In this document: positions 7,411 to 19,036 of the stretch, piece by piece
Numbering within the stretch: position 1 is the first letter of the stretch
How the letters are laid out: every line of letters begins with the position of its first letter
Assembly (NCBI RefSeq): GCF_000429665.1
Contig: NZ_AUCH01000026.1
Coordinates: 1-43,826 of the forward strand
DNA: 43,826 nucleotides
Direction: 5' to 3'
Source of the DNA: Azovibrio restrictus DSM 23866
Lineage (GTDB): Bacteria; Pseudomonadota; Gammaproteobacteria; Burkholderiales; Rhodocyclaceae
Notes under the pieces: model-generated
Databases searched by the model: none
Told to the model about the DNA's origin: nothing
What the model saw: only the letters and a program-made list of their open reading frames with translations
Program-made: the position numbers and the translations under genes

Positions 7411-7944
7411 ATGTCCCGAGTTGGTAAGAACCCGATTGCCCTGCCCGCTGGCGTTGAAGTCAACGCCAATGGCCAGGAAATCACCGTCAAGGGCCCCCTG
7501 GGCACCCTGAAGACCGCAGCCCATCCTGCCGTGGAAGTGAAGGTAGAAGGCCAGAGCATCGTCTGCTCCCGCGTTGCCGGCGTTGATAACGCCTCCGCCA
7601 TGTGGGGCACCATGCGTGCCAACCTGAACAACATGGTGACTGGCGTTTCCAAGGGCTTCGAAAAGAAGCTGACCCTGGTGGGTGTGGGCTACCGTGCCCA
7701 GGCCCAGGGTGAAGCGGTCAACCTGACCCTCGGTTTCTCTCACCCCGTCGTGCATCAGATGCCCGCCGGTGTGAAGGTGGAAACTCCCACCCAGACCGAG
7801 ATCCTGATCAAGGGCGTGGACAAGCAGAAGGTTGGCCAGGTGGCCGCCGAGATTCGCGCGTACCGCAGCCCCGAGCCCTATAAGGGCAAGGGTGTGCGTT
7901 ATGCCGACGAAGTCGTTGTCCTCAAGGAAACCAAGAAGAAGTAA
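7411..7944 (+). CDS. rplF: 50S ribosomal protein L6
   Basis: 177 residues starting MSRVGKNPIALPAGVEV. It has the two repeated L6 domains and the conserved end RSPEPYKGKGVRYADEVV. L6 sits near the factor-binding region. GGGAGG precedes ATG 7411; a longer reading frame from 7357 overlaps rpsH and is not used. Confidence 0.98.
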   Translation: MSRVGKNPIALPAGVEVNANGQEITVKGPLGTLKTAAHPAVEVKVEGQSIVCSRVAGVDNASAMWGTMRANLNNMVTGVSKGFEKKLTLVGVGYRAQAQGEAVNLTLGFSHPVVHQMPAGVKVETPTQTEILIKGVDKQKVGQVAAEIRAYRSPEPYKGKGVRYADEVVVLKETKKK

Positions 7945-7953
7945 GGGTGGCAT

Positions 7954-8310
7954 ATGCTTAACAAGAAACAAGCGCGTCTGCGCCGCGCCCGCAAAACCCG
8001 GGCCAAAATCGCCGAGCTCAAGGCTGTGCGCTTGTGCGTTAATCGCACGAACTGCCACATTTATGCTCAGATCATCAGTGCCTGTGGCGCCAAGGTCCTG
8101 GCTTCCGCTTCCACCCTGGAAGCCGAGGTCCGCAAGGATCTGGCCAACGGCGGCAACAAGGCTGCGGCTGGTGTCGTGGGCAAGTTGATCGCCGAGCGGG
8201 CCAAAGCTGCCGGTATCGAGACCGTTGCATTCGATCGGTCCGGTTTCCAGTACCACGGTCGCGTCAAGGCGCTGGCCGAGGCAGCCCGTGAAAACGGTCT
8301 GCAATTCTGA
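7954..8310 (+). CDS. rplR: 50S ribosomal protein L18
   Basis: 118 residues with the basic N-terminus (KKQARLRRARKTRAKI) and the conserved end DRSGFQYHGRVKALAEAARE. L18 binds 5S rRNA and carries it into the 50S subunit with L5. It lies 9 bp after rplF. Confidence 0.98.
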   Translation: MLNKKQARLRRARKTRAKIAELKAVRLCVNRTNCHIYAQIISACGAKVLASASTLEAEVRKDLANGGNKAAAGVVGKLIAERAKAAGIETVAFDRSGFQYHGRVKALAEAARENGLQF

Positions 8311-8339
8311 TCGCCGGGCGATAGGACGAGGTTAAAGAA

Positions 8340-8867
8340 ATGGCTAAACCTGAAAGAAACAAGAAGCCCCAGCAGGCTGAAGAGCGTGATGACGGCATGC
8401 GCGAAAAGATGGTCTCCATCAATCGCGTCACCAAGGTGGTGAAGGGCGGCCGGATTCTCGGTTTCGCTGCACTGACCGTGGTGGGTGATGGCGACGGTGG
8501 CGTCGGCATGGGCAAGGGCAAGTCCCGCGAAGTGCCCGTGGCCGTGCAGAAGGCGATGGAAGAAGCCCGTCGCAAGATGTTCAAGGTCAGCCTGAAGAGC
8601 GGCACCCTGCATCACACCGTGGTCGGCAAGCACGGCGCTACTGAAGTCATGATCCAGCCCGCTCCCGATGGTACCGGCATCATCGCTGGCGGCGCCATGC
8701 GCGCTGTCTTCGAAGTGATCGGCATCACCAACGTGGTGGCCAAGGCTCATGGCTCCACCAATCCCTACAACATCGTTCGCGCTACGCTGAACGGCCTGTC
8801 TCGCATGAACACTCCTGCCGAGATCGCCGCCAAGCGGGGCAAGAGCGTCGAAGAGATTCTGGGGTAA
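8340..8867 (+). CDS. rpsE: 30S ribosomal protein S5
   Basis: 175 residues. The N-terminal double-stranded RNA-binding fold includes the loop around VKGGRILGFAALTVVGDG, where spectinomycin-resistance changes occur in other bacteria. The C-terminal domain has the conserved ATLNGLSRM. S5 lines the mRNA entry side and affects decoding accuracy. Confidence 0.98.
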   Translation: MAKPERNKKPQQAEERDDGMREKMVSINRVTKVVKGGRILGFAALTVVGDGDGGVGMGKGKSREVPVAVQKAMEEARRKMFKVSLKSGTLHHTVVGKHGATEVMIQPAPDGTGIIAGGAMRAVFEVIGITNVVAKAHGSTNPYNIVRATLNGLSRMNTPAEIAAKRGKSVEEILG

Positions 8868-8870
8868 GAC

Positions 8871-9053
8871 ATGTCCGAAAAAACTGTGAAGGTGACGCTC
8901 GTCAAGAGCATCATCGGTACCAAGCAGTCCCACCGTGCCACCGTGCGCGGCCTGGGTCTGCGCAAGCTGAACCATACGGTTGAACTGGTGGATACCCCCG
9001 CTGTGCGCGGCATGATCCACAAGGTCGCCTACCTGCTGAAGTGCGAGGGCTAA
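8871..9053 (+). CDS. rpmD: 50S ribosomal protein L30
   Basis: 60 residues, short as normal for L30, with the conserved VKSIIGTKQSHRATVRGLGL. It starts 3 bp after the rpsE stop and ends 1 bp before the rplO ATG, so the three are tightly coupled. Confidence 0.97.
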   Translation: MSEKTVKVTLVKSIIGTKQSHRATVRGLGLRKLNHTVELVDTPAVRGMIHKVAYLLKCEG

Positions 9054-9054
9054 G

Positions 9055-9489
9055 ATGCGTCTGAATTCCATCAAACCCGCTGAAGGTGCCAAGCACGCTG
9101 CCAAGCGTGTTGGGCGTGGCATCGGCTCCGGCCTGGGCAAGACCTCCGGTCGTGGCCACAAGGGTCAGAAGTCCCGTTCCGGTGGTTTCCATAAGGTCGG
9201 CTTCGAAGGCGGCCAGATGCCCATCTATCGTCGTCTGCCCAAGCGTGGCTTCGTTTCCCTGACCAACCACCGCAACGTGGAAGTGCGTCTGGACGAACTG
9301 AACGCCCTGCCCGTGGATGAAGTGGACCTGCTGGTGCTGAAGCAATCCGGCCTGATCGCCGGTGACGCCCTGTCCGCCAAGGTCATCCTGTCCGGCGAGA
9401 TCACCCGCAAGGTGGTTTTGAAGGGCGTGGGTGCCACCAAGGGTGCTAAGGCCGCCATCGAGGCAGCCGGCGGCAGCATTGCTGCCTGA
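9055..9489 (+). CDS. rplO: 50S ribosomal protein L15
   Basis: 144 residues. The Gly/Lys-rich N-terminal tail (KRVGRGIGSGLGKTSGRGHK) threads into 23S rRNA; a globular domain follows. L15 is a late-assembly protein. It is followed after 24 bp by secY. Confidence 0.98.
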   Translation: MRLNSIKPAEGAKHAAKRVGRGIGSGLGKTSGRGHKGQKSRSGGFHKVGFEGGQMPIYRRLPKRGFVSLTNHRNVEVRLDELNALPVDEVDLLVLKQSGLIAGDALSAKVILSGEITRKVVLKGVGATKGAKAAIEAAGGSIAA

Positions 9490-9513
9490 TTAATGCAGTG
9501 AGGGAATAGTATC

Positions 9514-10833
9514 TTGGCAGCGAATCCTGGTCTGGCGAGTGGTGGCAAGTTCGGCGATCTCAAGCGCCGGCTGATGTTCCTCCTGGGAGCCCTGGTGGTG
9601 TACCGCATTGGTGCCCACATTCCGGTTCCCGGGATCGATCCCGCAGTCCTGGCTGATCTGTTCAAGTCGCAACAGGGCGGCATCCTGGGCATGTTCAACA
9701 TGTTCTCGGGTGGCGCCCTGTCCCGCTTCACCATTTTTGCCCTGGGCATCATGCCCTACATCTCTGCATCCATCATCATGCAGCTGATGACCGTCGCCAT
9801 TCCCCAGCTCGAATCCCTGAAGAAGGAAGGGGAAGCCGGACGACGCAAGATTACCCAATACACGCGCTACGGCACCCTGGTGCTGGCGTTCTTCCAGGGG
9901 CTGGGCATCGCCATCGCCCTAGAAGCTCAGGCCGGCCTCGTACACGAGCCCGGTTTCCTGTTCCGCCTGACCACCGTGATGACCCTGATCACCGGCACCA
10001 TGTTCCTCATGTGGCTGGGTGAGCAGATCACCGAACGGGGCCTGGGCAACGGTATTTCCATCATCATCTTCGCCGGTATCGCTGCCGGGCTGCCCAACGC
10101 CATTGGCGGCCTGTTCGAACTGGTGCGCACCGGGGCCATGCACCCGCTGACCGCCATCGTCATCTGCATCCTGGTGGTGCTGGTGACCGCCTTCGTAGTG
10201 TTCGTCGAACGGGGGCAGCGCAAGATTCTGGTCAACTATGCCAAGCGTCAGGTGGGCAACAAGGTCTATGGTGGCCAGTCCTCTCACCTGCCCCTGAAGC
10301 TCAACATGGCCGGCGTTATTCCGCCCATCTTCGCTTCCAGCATCATTCTGTTTCCGGCCACCGCTGCCGGCTGGTTCGGCTCCAGCGAATCCATGATCTG
10401 GTTGAAGGACGTGGCGGCCGCCCTGTCCCCTGGTCAGCCGATCTACGTGCTGCTCTACGCCACTGCCATCGTGTTCTTCTGCTTCTTCTACACGGCCCTG
10501 GTGTTCAACTCCAAGGAAACGGCCGACAACCTGAAGAAGAGCGGTGCCTTCATTCCCGGTATCCGCCCCGGTGAGCAGACCGCCCGCTATGTGGACAAGA
10601 TCCTGATGCGCCTGACCCTGGTGGGCGCGGTGTACATCACCCTGGTCTGTCTGCTGCCCGAGTTCCTGATTCTGAAGTGGAACGTGCCCTTCTATTTCGG
10701 GGGTACATCGTTGCTGATTATCGTGGTCGTCACCATGGATTTCATGTCTCAGGTGCAGGCTTATGTGATGTCGCACCAGTATGAAAGTCTCCTGAAAAAG
10801 GCGAATTTCAAGGGTGCTCCCTTGATCAAGTAA
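9514..10833 (+). CDS. secY: Preprotein translocase subunit SecY
   Basis: 439 residues, usual length. About ten membrane helices can be picked out; the plug/TM2 region follows FNMFSGGALSRFTIFALGIMP, and cytosolic loops include FVVFVERGQRKI. SecY is the channel of the Sec translocon with SecE and SecG. The start is taken as TTG at 9514 because no ATG or GTG fits the conserved N-terminus and the spacer after rplO. A rare start codon may hold SecY below the level of the ribosomal proteins. Confidence 0.97.
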   Translation: MAANPGLASGGKFGDLKRRLMFLLGALVVYRIGAHIPVPGIDPAVLADLFKSQQGGILGMFNMFSGGALSRFTIFALGIMPYISASIIMQLMTVAIPQLESLKKEGEAGRRKITQYTRYGTLVLAFFQGLGIAIALEAQAGLVHEPGFLFRLTTVMTLITGTMFLMWLGEQITERGLGNGISIIIFAGIAAGLPNAIGGLFELVRTGAMHPLTAIVICILVVLVTAFVVFVERGQRKILVNYAKRQVGNKVYGGQSSHLPLKLNMAGVIPPIFASSIILFPATAAGWFGSSESMIWLKDVAAALSPGQPIYVLLYATAIVFFCFFYTALVFNSKETADNLKKSGAFIPGIRPGEQTARYVDKILMRLTLVGAVYITLVCLLPEFLILKWNVPFYFGGTSLLIIVVVTMDFMSQVQAYVMSHQYESLLKKANFKGAPLIK

Positions 10834-10840
10834 TCGGGAA

Positions 10841-11059
10841 ATGGCGAAAGAAGATCTCATCGAAATGCAGGGCGAGGTGATTGAGAACCTCCCCAATGCT
10901 ACCTTCAAGGTAAAACTCGAAAACGGGCATGTGGTTCATGCCTTCATCTCCGGCAAGATGCGTATGCACTATATCCGCATCCTGCCCGGGGACAAGGTGA
11001 CGGTTCAACTGACGCCTTATGATTTGTCCAAGGCCCGGATCGTGTTCCGGACCAAGTAA
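10841..11059 (+). CDS. infA: Translation initiation factor IF-1
   Basis: 72 residues, the fixed length of bacterial IF-1. The S1-like OB fold is clear (IEMQGEVIENLPNATFKVKL and ISGKMRMHYIRILPGDKV). IF-1 blocks the A site during initiation. Its place between secY and rpmJ is the betaproteobacterial order. Confidence 0.97.
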   Translation: MAKEDLIEMQGEVIENLPNATFKVKLENGHVVHAFISGKMRMHYIRILPGDKVTVQLTPYDLSKARIVFRTK

Positions 11060-11135
11060 AGAATTCTCTACGCGTAACCCCAGGCGGGAAGGGATCACGG
11101 CTGCTCCCCCACCGCCTAACTGAGGAGTTGTAAAA

Positions 11136-11249
11136 ATGAAAGTGTTGCCTTCGGTGAAGCGCATTTGCCGTAATTGCAAGGTGATCCGCCGCAAGGGCGT
11201 GGTGCGCGTTATCTGCAAGGATCCGCGCCACAAGCAGCGGCAGGGCTAA
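11136..11249 (+). CDS. rpmJ: 50S ribosomal protein L36, zinc form
   Basis: A 37-residue protein, starting MKVLPSVKRICRNCKVI and ending CKDPRHKQRQG. The C-x2-C then C-x4-H pattern is the zinc ribbon of the C+ L36. The start has a GAGGAG site 10 bases upstream. It lies between infA and rpsM. Confidence 0.96.
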   Translation: MKVLPSVKRICRNCKVIRRKGVVRVICKDPRHKQRQG

Positions 11250-11299
11250 TAGCCTTGTTCGGATTTTTTTATTAATTTTGGCATCGTTGGGGTGAATCA

Positions 11300-11665
11300 A
11301 TGGCCCGTATTGCAGGGGTAAACATTCCGAACCATCAGCACGCTGAGATCGCGCTCACCGCCATTTACGGTGTTGGCCGGTCCCGCGCACAGAAGATCTG
11401 TGATGCTGCTGGTGTTACTCGTACTACCAAGATCAAGGACCTGTCGGACGCCGACATGGAAAAGCTCCGTGACGAAGTGGGTAAATTCACCGTTGAAGGT
11501 GACCTGCGTCGCGAAGTGACCATGAACATCAAGCGTCTGATGGACCTGGGTTGCTACCGCGGTCTGCGTCATCGCAAGGGTCTGCCTTGCCGTGGCCAGC
11601 GTACCCGCACCAATGCTCGTACCCGCAAGGGTCCGCGCAAGGCCATCGCCGGCAAGAAGAAGTAA
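11300..11665 (+). CDS. rpsM: 30S ribosomal protein S13
   Basis: 121 residues with the helix-two-turn-helix region (ALTAIYGVGRSRAQKIC) and the basic tail RGQRTRTNARTRKGPRK that touches P-site tRNA. S13 forms the bridge between 30S head and 50S. First gene of the alpha block (rpsM-rpsK-rpsD-rpoA-rplQ); an AT-rich stretch at 11258-11280 before it may carry a promoter, but no clear hexamer pair was found. Confidence 0.98.
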   Translation: MARIAGVNIPNHQHAEIALTAIYGVGRSRAQKICDAAGVTRTTKIKDLSDADMEKLRDEVGKFTVEGDLRREVTMNIKRLMDLGCYRGLRHRKGLPCRGQRTRTNARTRKGPRKAIAGKKK

Positions 11666-11677
11666 GAGGGACTGATC

Positions 11678-12067
11678 ATGGCTAAGACCGCTCAAAAAGT
11701 TCGCAAGAAAGTTAAGAAGAACGTGGCCGAGGGCATTGCCCACATCCACGCCTCCTTCAACAACACCATCATCACCATCACCGACCGTCAAGGTAACGCC
11801 CTGTCCTGGGCTACCTCCGGTGGTGCTGGTTTCCGTGGTTCCCGCAAGTCCACTCCCTTTGCTGCCCAGGTTGCTGCTGAAGCCGCCGGCAAGGCCGCTC
11901 AGGAATGTGGCGTGAAGAACCTGGAAGTTCGTATCAAGGGCCCTGGCCCTGGCCGTGAATCTTCCGTCCGCGCCCTGAACGCGCTGGGCATGAAGATCAC
12001 CGGTATCACCGATGTGACCCCGGTGCCCCACAACGGCTGCCGTCCGCCCAAAAAGCGCCGTATTTAA
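11678..12067 (+). CDS. rpsK: 30S ribosomal protein S11
   Basis: 129 residues with a basic N-terminal tail and the conserved block FRGSRKSTPFAAQVAAE. The C-terminal HNGCRPPKKRR is the usual S11 end. S11 forms the 30S platform with S18 and S21. Confidence 0.98.
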   Translation: MAKTAQKVRKKVKKNVAEGIAHIHASFNNTIITITDRQGNALSWATSGGAGFRGSRKSTPFAAQVAAEAAGKAAQECGVKNLEVRIKGPGPGRESSVRALNALGMKITGITDVTPVPHNGCRPPKKRRI

Positions 12068-12079
12068 GGAGTACAGAAC

Positions 12080-12709
12080 GTGGCTCGTAATCTCGATCCG
12101 AAATGCCGCCAGTGTCGCCGTGAAGGGGAAAAGCTGTTCCTCAAGGGCGAAAAGTGTTTTACCGACAAGTGCGCCATCGAGCGTCGCTCCTATGCTCCCG
12201 GCCAGCATGGCCAGAAGTCCGGCGCCCGCCTGTCCGACTACGGCGTGCACCTGCGTGCCAAGCAGAAGATCCGCCGTGTCTACGGCGTGCTCGAAGGCCA
12301 GTTCCGCCGCACCTTCGCCGAAGCTGAGCGCCGCAAGGGCCAGACTGGCGAAAACCTGCTGCAACTGCTGGAAGCCCGCCTGGATTCCGTCGCCTACCGC
12401 ATGGGTTTTGGTGCCTCCCGCACCGAAGCCCGTCAGGTGGTGCGTCACAACGGCGTGCTGGTCAACGGCAAGCGCGTGAACATCCCCTCCTTCACCGTCC
12501 GCCCCGGCGACGTGGTGTCCCTGACCGACAAGGCCCGTGGCCAACTGCGCGTCAAGGCTGCCCTGGAAGCCGCTGAATCCCGTGGTTTCCCCGAGTGGAT
12601 CGCCGTGGACGTGAAGGAAGGCAAGGGCACCTTCAAGGCCATGCCGCAACGCGCCGAGCTCTCCCCGACCCTCAACGAAGGTCTGGTGATCGAACTCTAT
12701 TCGAAGTAA
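12080..12709 (+). CDS. rpsD: 30S ribosomal protein S4, zinc-binding form
   Basis: 209 residues with a GTG start at 12080. The N-terminus has cysteines 9, 12, 26 and 31, the spacing of zinc-binding S4 (as known in Thermus). The S4 RNA-binding domain follows (LDSVAYRMGFGASRTEARQ). In E. coli S4 represses the alpha operon by binding a pseudoknot before rpsM; no such fold was identified here. S4 starts 16S assembly. Confidence 0.97.
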   Translation: MARNLDPKCRQCRREGEKLFLKGEKCFTDKCAIERRSYAPGQHGQKSGARLSDYGVHLRAKQKIRRVYGVLEGQFRRTFAEAERRKGQTGENLLQLLEARLDSVAYRMGFGASRTEARQVVRHNGVLVNGKRVNIPSFTVRPGDVVSLTDKARGQLRVKAALEAAESRGFPEWIAVDVKEGKGTFKAMPQRAELSPTLNEGLVIELYSK

Positions 12710-12742
12710 CCGGATTACCGGCGACTAGCAAAAGGACAGCCC

Positions 12743-13717
12743 ATGCAAAGTAATGCTCTCTTGAAACCGCGCATCATCGACGTTCAAAGCGTATCTCCGG
12801 TGGAAGCCAAGGTCGTTATGGAACCCTTTGAGCGCGGCTTCGGGCATACCCTCGGGAATGCCTTGCGCCGCATCCTGCTCTCCTCCATGGACGGTTACGC
12901 TCCCACTCAGGTTTCCATCGAGGGCGTCCTGCACGAATACTCCACCATCGACGGTGTGGAAGAAGACGTGGTGGACATCCTCCTGAACCTGAAGGGCGTG
13001 GTCTTCAAGCTGCACAATCGCGCCGAAGTCCTTCTTTCCCTCAAGAAGGAAGGTCCCGGCGTGATCCGTGCCGGTGATATCGAGGTTTCCCATGACGTGG
13101 AAATCATCAATCCCGAGCACGTGATCGCCCACCTGCAGCCCGGTGGCAAGCTGGCCATGGAGCTCAAGGTTGAGAAGGGCCGGGGCTATGTGCCTGGCAA
13201 CCTGCGCAACCTGGGCGATGCCAAGACCATCGGTCAGCTGGTCCTCGACGCCTCCTTCAGCCCCATCAAGCGCGTTGCCTACTCCGTGGAATCCGCACGG
13301 GTGGAGCAGCGTACTGACCTGGACAAGCTGATCGTGGAAATCGAGACCAACGGGGTGATCCAGCCGGAAGAAGCCATCCGTGCCGCCGCCCGTATCCTGA
13401 TGAGCCAGCTGGAAGTGTTTGCTGACCTCGAAGGTACGGCGCCTGCCGTGGAAGCTGCCAAGCCGGCCCAGGTGGATCCCATCCTCCTGCGTCCGGTGGA
13501 TGATCTGGAGCTGACCGTGCGCTCGGCCAACTGCCTCAAGGCAGAAAATATTTACTACATCGGCGACCTGATCCAGCGTACCGAGAACGAACTTCTGAAG
13601 ACTCCGAACCTGGGCCGCAAGTCCCTGAACGAGATCAAGGAAGTGCTGGCCTCCCGGGGTCTTACCCTCGGCATGAAACTGGAAAACTGGCCGCCCGCCG
13701 GTCTGGAACGGGCTTAA
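12743..13717 (+). CDS. rpoA: RNA polymerase alpha subunit
   Basis: 324 residues. The N-terminal dimerisation domain (about 1-230) includes the conserved GFGHTLGNALRRILLSSM. A flexible linker then leads to the C-terminal domain (about 245-315) with the UP-element/activator-binding helices (NLGRKSLNEIKEVLASRGL). It lies between rpsD and rplQ in the standard alpha order, which links RNA polymerase and ribosome supply. Confidence 0.99.
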   Translation: MQSNALLKPRIIDVQSVSPVEAKVVMEPFERGFGHTLGNALRRILLSSMDGYAPTQVSIEGVLHEYSTIDGVEEDVVDILLNLKGVVFKLHNRAEVLLSLKKEGPGVIRAGDIEVSHDVEIINPEHVIAHLQPGGKLAMELKVEKGRGYVPGNLRNLGDAKTIGQLVLDASFSPIKRVAYSVESARVEQRTDLDKLIVEIETNGVIQPEEAIRAAARILMSQLEVFADLEGTAPAVEAAKPAQVDPILLRPVDDLELTVRSANCLKAENIYYIGDLIQRTENELLKTPNLGRKSLNEIKEVLASRGLTLGMKLENWPPAGLERA

Positions 13718-13775
13718 TCACCCTTAAGGACCTGCGCCCTTAAAGGGACGCCTGTACAAAAGAAAGGAATTAACC

Positions 13776-14180
13776 ATGCGTCACCGTCTTGGTTTGCGGA
13801 AACTGAACCGCACTAGCAGCCATCGCCTGGCGATGCTGCGCAACATGACCGTCTCTCTGCTGCGCCACGAGGCGATCAAGACCACCCTGCCCAAGGCCAA
13901 GGAGCTGCGCCGGGTTGTGGAACCCATGATCACTCTGGGCAAGAAGCCCAGCCTGGCCAATCGCCGTCTGGCTTTTGACCGTCTGCGTGATCGCGAGATC
14001 GTCGTCAAGCTGTTCGACGAGCTGGGTCCCCGTTATGCCAACCGTCCCGGTGGCTACCTGCGCATCCTGAAGTGCGGCTTCCGCGTGGGCGACAACGCCC
14101 CCATGGCCTTCGTGGAACTCGTGGATCGTCCCGAGCCCAGCGAAGCTGTGGAAGTGGCTGACGACGCTTCCGAATCCTGA
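13776..14180 (+). CDS. rplQ: 50S ribosomal protein L17
   Basis: 134 residues starting MRHRLGLRKLNRTSSHRLAM. It has the conserved core up to GGYLRILKCGFRVGDNAPMA plus a short acidic tail. L17 lies near the tunnel exit. Last gene of the alpha block; an AAGGAA site precedes it and a strong terminator follows 14 bp after its stop. Confidence 0.98.
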   Translation: MRHRLGLRKLNRTSSHRLAMLRNMTVSLLRHEAIKTTLPKAKELRRVVEPMITLGKKPSLANRRLAFDRLRDREIVVKLFDELGPRYANRPGGYLRILKCGFRVGDNAPMAFVELVDRPEPSEAVEVADDASES

Positions 14181-14193
14181 GCAGGATAGGATG

Positions 14194-14227
14194 AGAAAAA
14201 AACCGGGCGCAAGCCCGGTTTTTTTTG
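14194..14227 (+). terminator. Rho-independent terminator after rplQ, likely two-way
   Basis: A stem AACCGGGC / GCCCGGTT (14201-14220, GCAA loop) is bordered by an A-run on the left and a run of eight or more T on the right. This ends the ribosomal transcript and, because of the A-run, can also end the minus-strand signalling operon that stops at 14281. Confidence 0.93.
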
Positions 14228-14280
14228 TCCTGGAAATTTCCACCGCTCATCTGCTGGCGTTGCTGTAGCGCCGTGCCGCT

Positions 14281-15801
14281 TCAGGCATGGCTGAGCAGCA
14301 GCAGGGAAACGTCATCCTTGGCGGGGCTGGCCGACAGATGGGCCCCCAGGGCCTTCATCAGGGCCAGGCGGCGGCCGCCCGGGCTGGTGTGGGCCAGGGT
14401 GGCTTCCAGACCTTCCTTGCCGAAGGCTTCCCCGTCGGCATTCTCGGCTTCGATGAGCCCGTCCGAGTAAAGCAGGAGCTGCTGCCCGGGGCGCCAGGCG
14501 ATGGCTGCCGGGCTGGCCTCCATCTGGGCATTGTCCACGATCCCCAGGGGGAGATGCACGGAGGGGAAACGCTGCACCAGTCGGCCCCATTCGTCGATCA
14601 GCAGGGCTTCGGGGGTGCCGCCCACCCAGATTTCGCCGCGGCTTTCATCGGCTTCGATGCAAACCAGGGCCATGGCCACAAAACGTCCGGTGGGCACCGA
14701 CTCCCGCAACTGCTGGTTGAACTCCAGCAGGATCTCGCGGATGTCGTGGTCGTGGCTGGTCATGCGGTAGAACAGGGCCAGCAGGGGCAGCACGCTGATG
14801 GCGGCCGCCAGACCGTGCCCGGTGGCATCGGCGAGCAGGGCGTAGCGGCGGCCCTTGGGGGAGCGGGCGGCGGCCACCACGTCGCCGCTGAAGGTGGTGG
14901 TGGGGGCCACCCAGTACTGGACCAAGGGGTCCTGGAGGCCTGGGCGGTGCAGCTGCATTTCGATCAGCCGCTTGGCCAGGGCCTGTTCGTCCTGGAGGGC
15001 CAGGTAGTAGGCATCCAGCTGGGCCTGGGTACGGCGCTGCTCGGTCACGTCGCGCAGGATGCCGGTAAACAGGCGCTGGCCGTTCTGGCGCAGCTCCGAA
15101 ACCGAAACCTCGGCCTGGAAAGTGCTGCCGTCCTTGCGCCGGGCCATGACTTCGCGGCGATTGCCCACCATGTAAGGGGCGCCGCCCCCCAGGTAGCTAC
15201 GGATGTGGAAATCGTGCTCGCTGCGCTGGGGCTCGGGCATCAGCAGGGAGATGTTCTGCCCCTCCAGCTCCGCCGCCGAGTACTGGAAGATCACCTCGGT
15301 GGCCTGGTTGAAGTGGATCATGTGGCCCCGGCTGTCGATGGTGATGATGGCATCGAGGACGCTGTTGGAGAGCTTCTCCAGGCGGTCCCGGGTGGCCACC
15401 GCCTCGCGCTGGAAGTGCAGGGCCTTCTGGATGGAGCGCAGCTTGGCTTCCAGCACCACGAAGTTGATGGGTTTTGCCAGATAGTCGTCGCCTCCGGCTT
15501 CCAGACCGGCCAGCAGGTTCTGGTCCCGCTCCAGGGCGGAAAGGAAGATCAGGGGCACCCAGCTGGCGCTGGCCGCCTTGATCTGTCGGGCGGCTTCAAA
15601 GCCGTCCATGACCGGCATCATGATGTCCAGCAGCACCAGATCCGGGCGCAGCTCCTTGAAGCGGGCCACGGCCTCGGCCCCATCCCGGGCCGTGCTCACC
15701 CGGTGGCCGAGCTTGCCCAGGAAGACTTCGAGCAGGTGCAGATTGGTCTGGGTGTCGTCGGCAGCCAGGATGTGCAGGGGGGGCAGTTGGGCGGGAATCA
15801 T
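14281..15801 (-). CDS. Response regulator with PAS and PP2C (RsbU/SpoIIE-type) phosphatase domain
   Basis: 506 residues. The receiver domain (about 9-130) has acidic pair D15-D16, phospho-acceptor D59 and the lysine in YLAKP. A PAS/PAC segment (about 145-265) leads into a SpoIIE-type PP2C domain (about 315-500) with the metal-site motifs LADATGHG, YSDGLIEAEN and AKDDVSLLLL. Such proteins dephosphorylate an anti-sigma-factor antagonist after phosphorylation of the receiver. It overlaps the upstream receiver/ATPase gene by 4 bp (ATGA), so the two are probably one switch. No STAS antagonist gene is next to it. Confidence 0.9.
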   Translation of the reverse strand: MIPAQLPPLHILAADDTQTNLHLLEVFLGKLGHRVSTARDGAEAVARFKELRPDLVLLDIMMPVMDGFEAARQIKAASASWVPLIFLSALERDQNLLAGLEAGGDDYLAKPINFVVLEAKLRSIQKALHFQREAVATRDRLEKLSNSVLDAIITIDSRGHMIHFNQATEVIFQYSAAELEGQNISLLMPEPQRSEHDFHIRSYLGGGAPYMVGNRREVMARRKDGSTFQAEVSVSELRQNGQRLFTGILRDVTEQRRTQAQLDAYYLALQDEQALAKRLIEMQLHRPGLQDPLVQYWVAPTTTFSGDVVAAARSPKGRRYALLADATGHGLAAAISVLPLLALFYRMTSHDHDIREILLEFNQQLRESVPTGRFVAMALVCIEADESRGEIWVGGTPEALLIDEWGRLVQRFPSVHLPLGIVDNAQMEASPAAIAWRPGQQLLLYSDGLIEAENADGEAFGKEGLEATLAHTSPGGRRLALMKALGAHLSASPAKDDVSLLLLSHA

Positions 15802-16705
15802 GGGGTGTTGCCCTCCGGGAGCAGGGCGATGCTGGCCACCACCACGTTGCCCCGACCCTGGTATTCCAGGGCGGCAAAACTCATCATGCGCGCCAGGGCG
15901 ATGCCCCGGCCATTGGGGTCGAAAGCCCGTTCCGGGCTGAATTCCAGGTAAGGCGCCCAGTCGAATCCGCTGCCCTGGTCCTCGATGCGCACCTGCAGCA
16001 ACCCGGGCTGGCGGCTGACCCGGACCGACACCTGCTTGTCCCGGTTTTCCGGCAGGGCGGCCCGGCGGCTGACCTCCTGGTGCCAGCTGTCCTGCTGTTT
16101 GAGGCTGGCCTTCTGAGCGTAGGTGATGCCCAGGTTGCCGTGCTCGATGGCGTTCAGCATCAACTCCGCCAGCCCCAGTTGAGCCGTGTCGGGCCGGGGA
16201 CAGGCCTGGGCCAGGAAGGCGGCCAGCTGCCCGGCGTCCTCCAGGCTGCGGATCAGGAAGTGGGCCTCCTGGAGAAAGCCGATGCCGCGCCAGCGTTCCG
16301 CCTCCTGGCGCAGCATCAGCCGACGCTGCTGGGCGTCGGCCAGGGCGGCCCGGATGATGGCCAGCAGCCCTTCCCGCTCGTAGGGTTTGGTCAGGTAGTA
16401 GTAGGCGCCCGCCTCCAGGCCCTCGCGGATCTGCTCCGGGCTGCAGGCCGCCGTCTGCATGATCACCGGCAGGGTGGCGAAGCGGGGATCGGGCTTGATG
16501 CGGCGCAGCAGGGTCATGCCGTCCAGCCCCGGCATCATCCGGTCCAGGAGCACCGCCTCGTAGCGCTGCTCGTTCTGGTCCAGGGCCTCCCAGGCCGCCT
16601 CGCCGGAATCGCAGTAATCGGCGCTGCAGCCGGAGCCGTCCAGGTACTCCTCGATGATTTCCAGGTTGATGGGTTCGTCATCGACGACCAGCAGATGGGC
16701 ATTCA

Positions 16706-16706
<1 letters not shown>
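15798..16706 (-). CDS. Receiver domain fused to anti-sigma-type (RsbW-like) ATPase domain
   Basis: 302 residues starting MNAHLLVVDDEPINLEIIEE. The receiver (1-125) has D9-D10, acceptor D55 and the TKPYE lysine. The C-terminal half carries a HATPase fold with the N-box LAELMLNAIEHG and a G-box-like DPNGRGIALARMM, as in RsbW-type anti-sigma kinases. The start is set by a TGATG overlap with the kinase gene upstream. With the following PP2C gene it forms an opposing kinase/phosphatase pair under phosphorelay control. The target sigma factor or antagonist is not visible. Confidence 0.88.
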
Positions 16707-19022
<2,316 letters not shown>

Positions 19023-19036
<14 letters not shown>
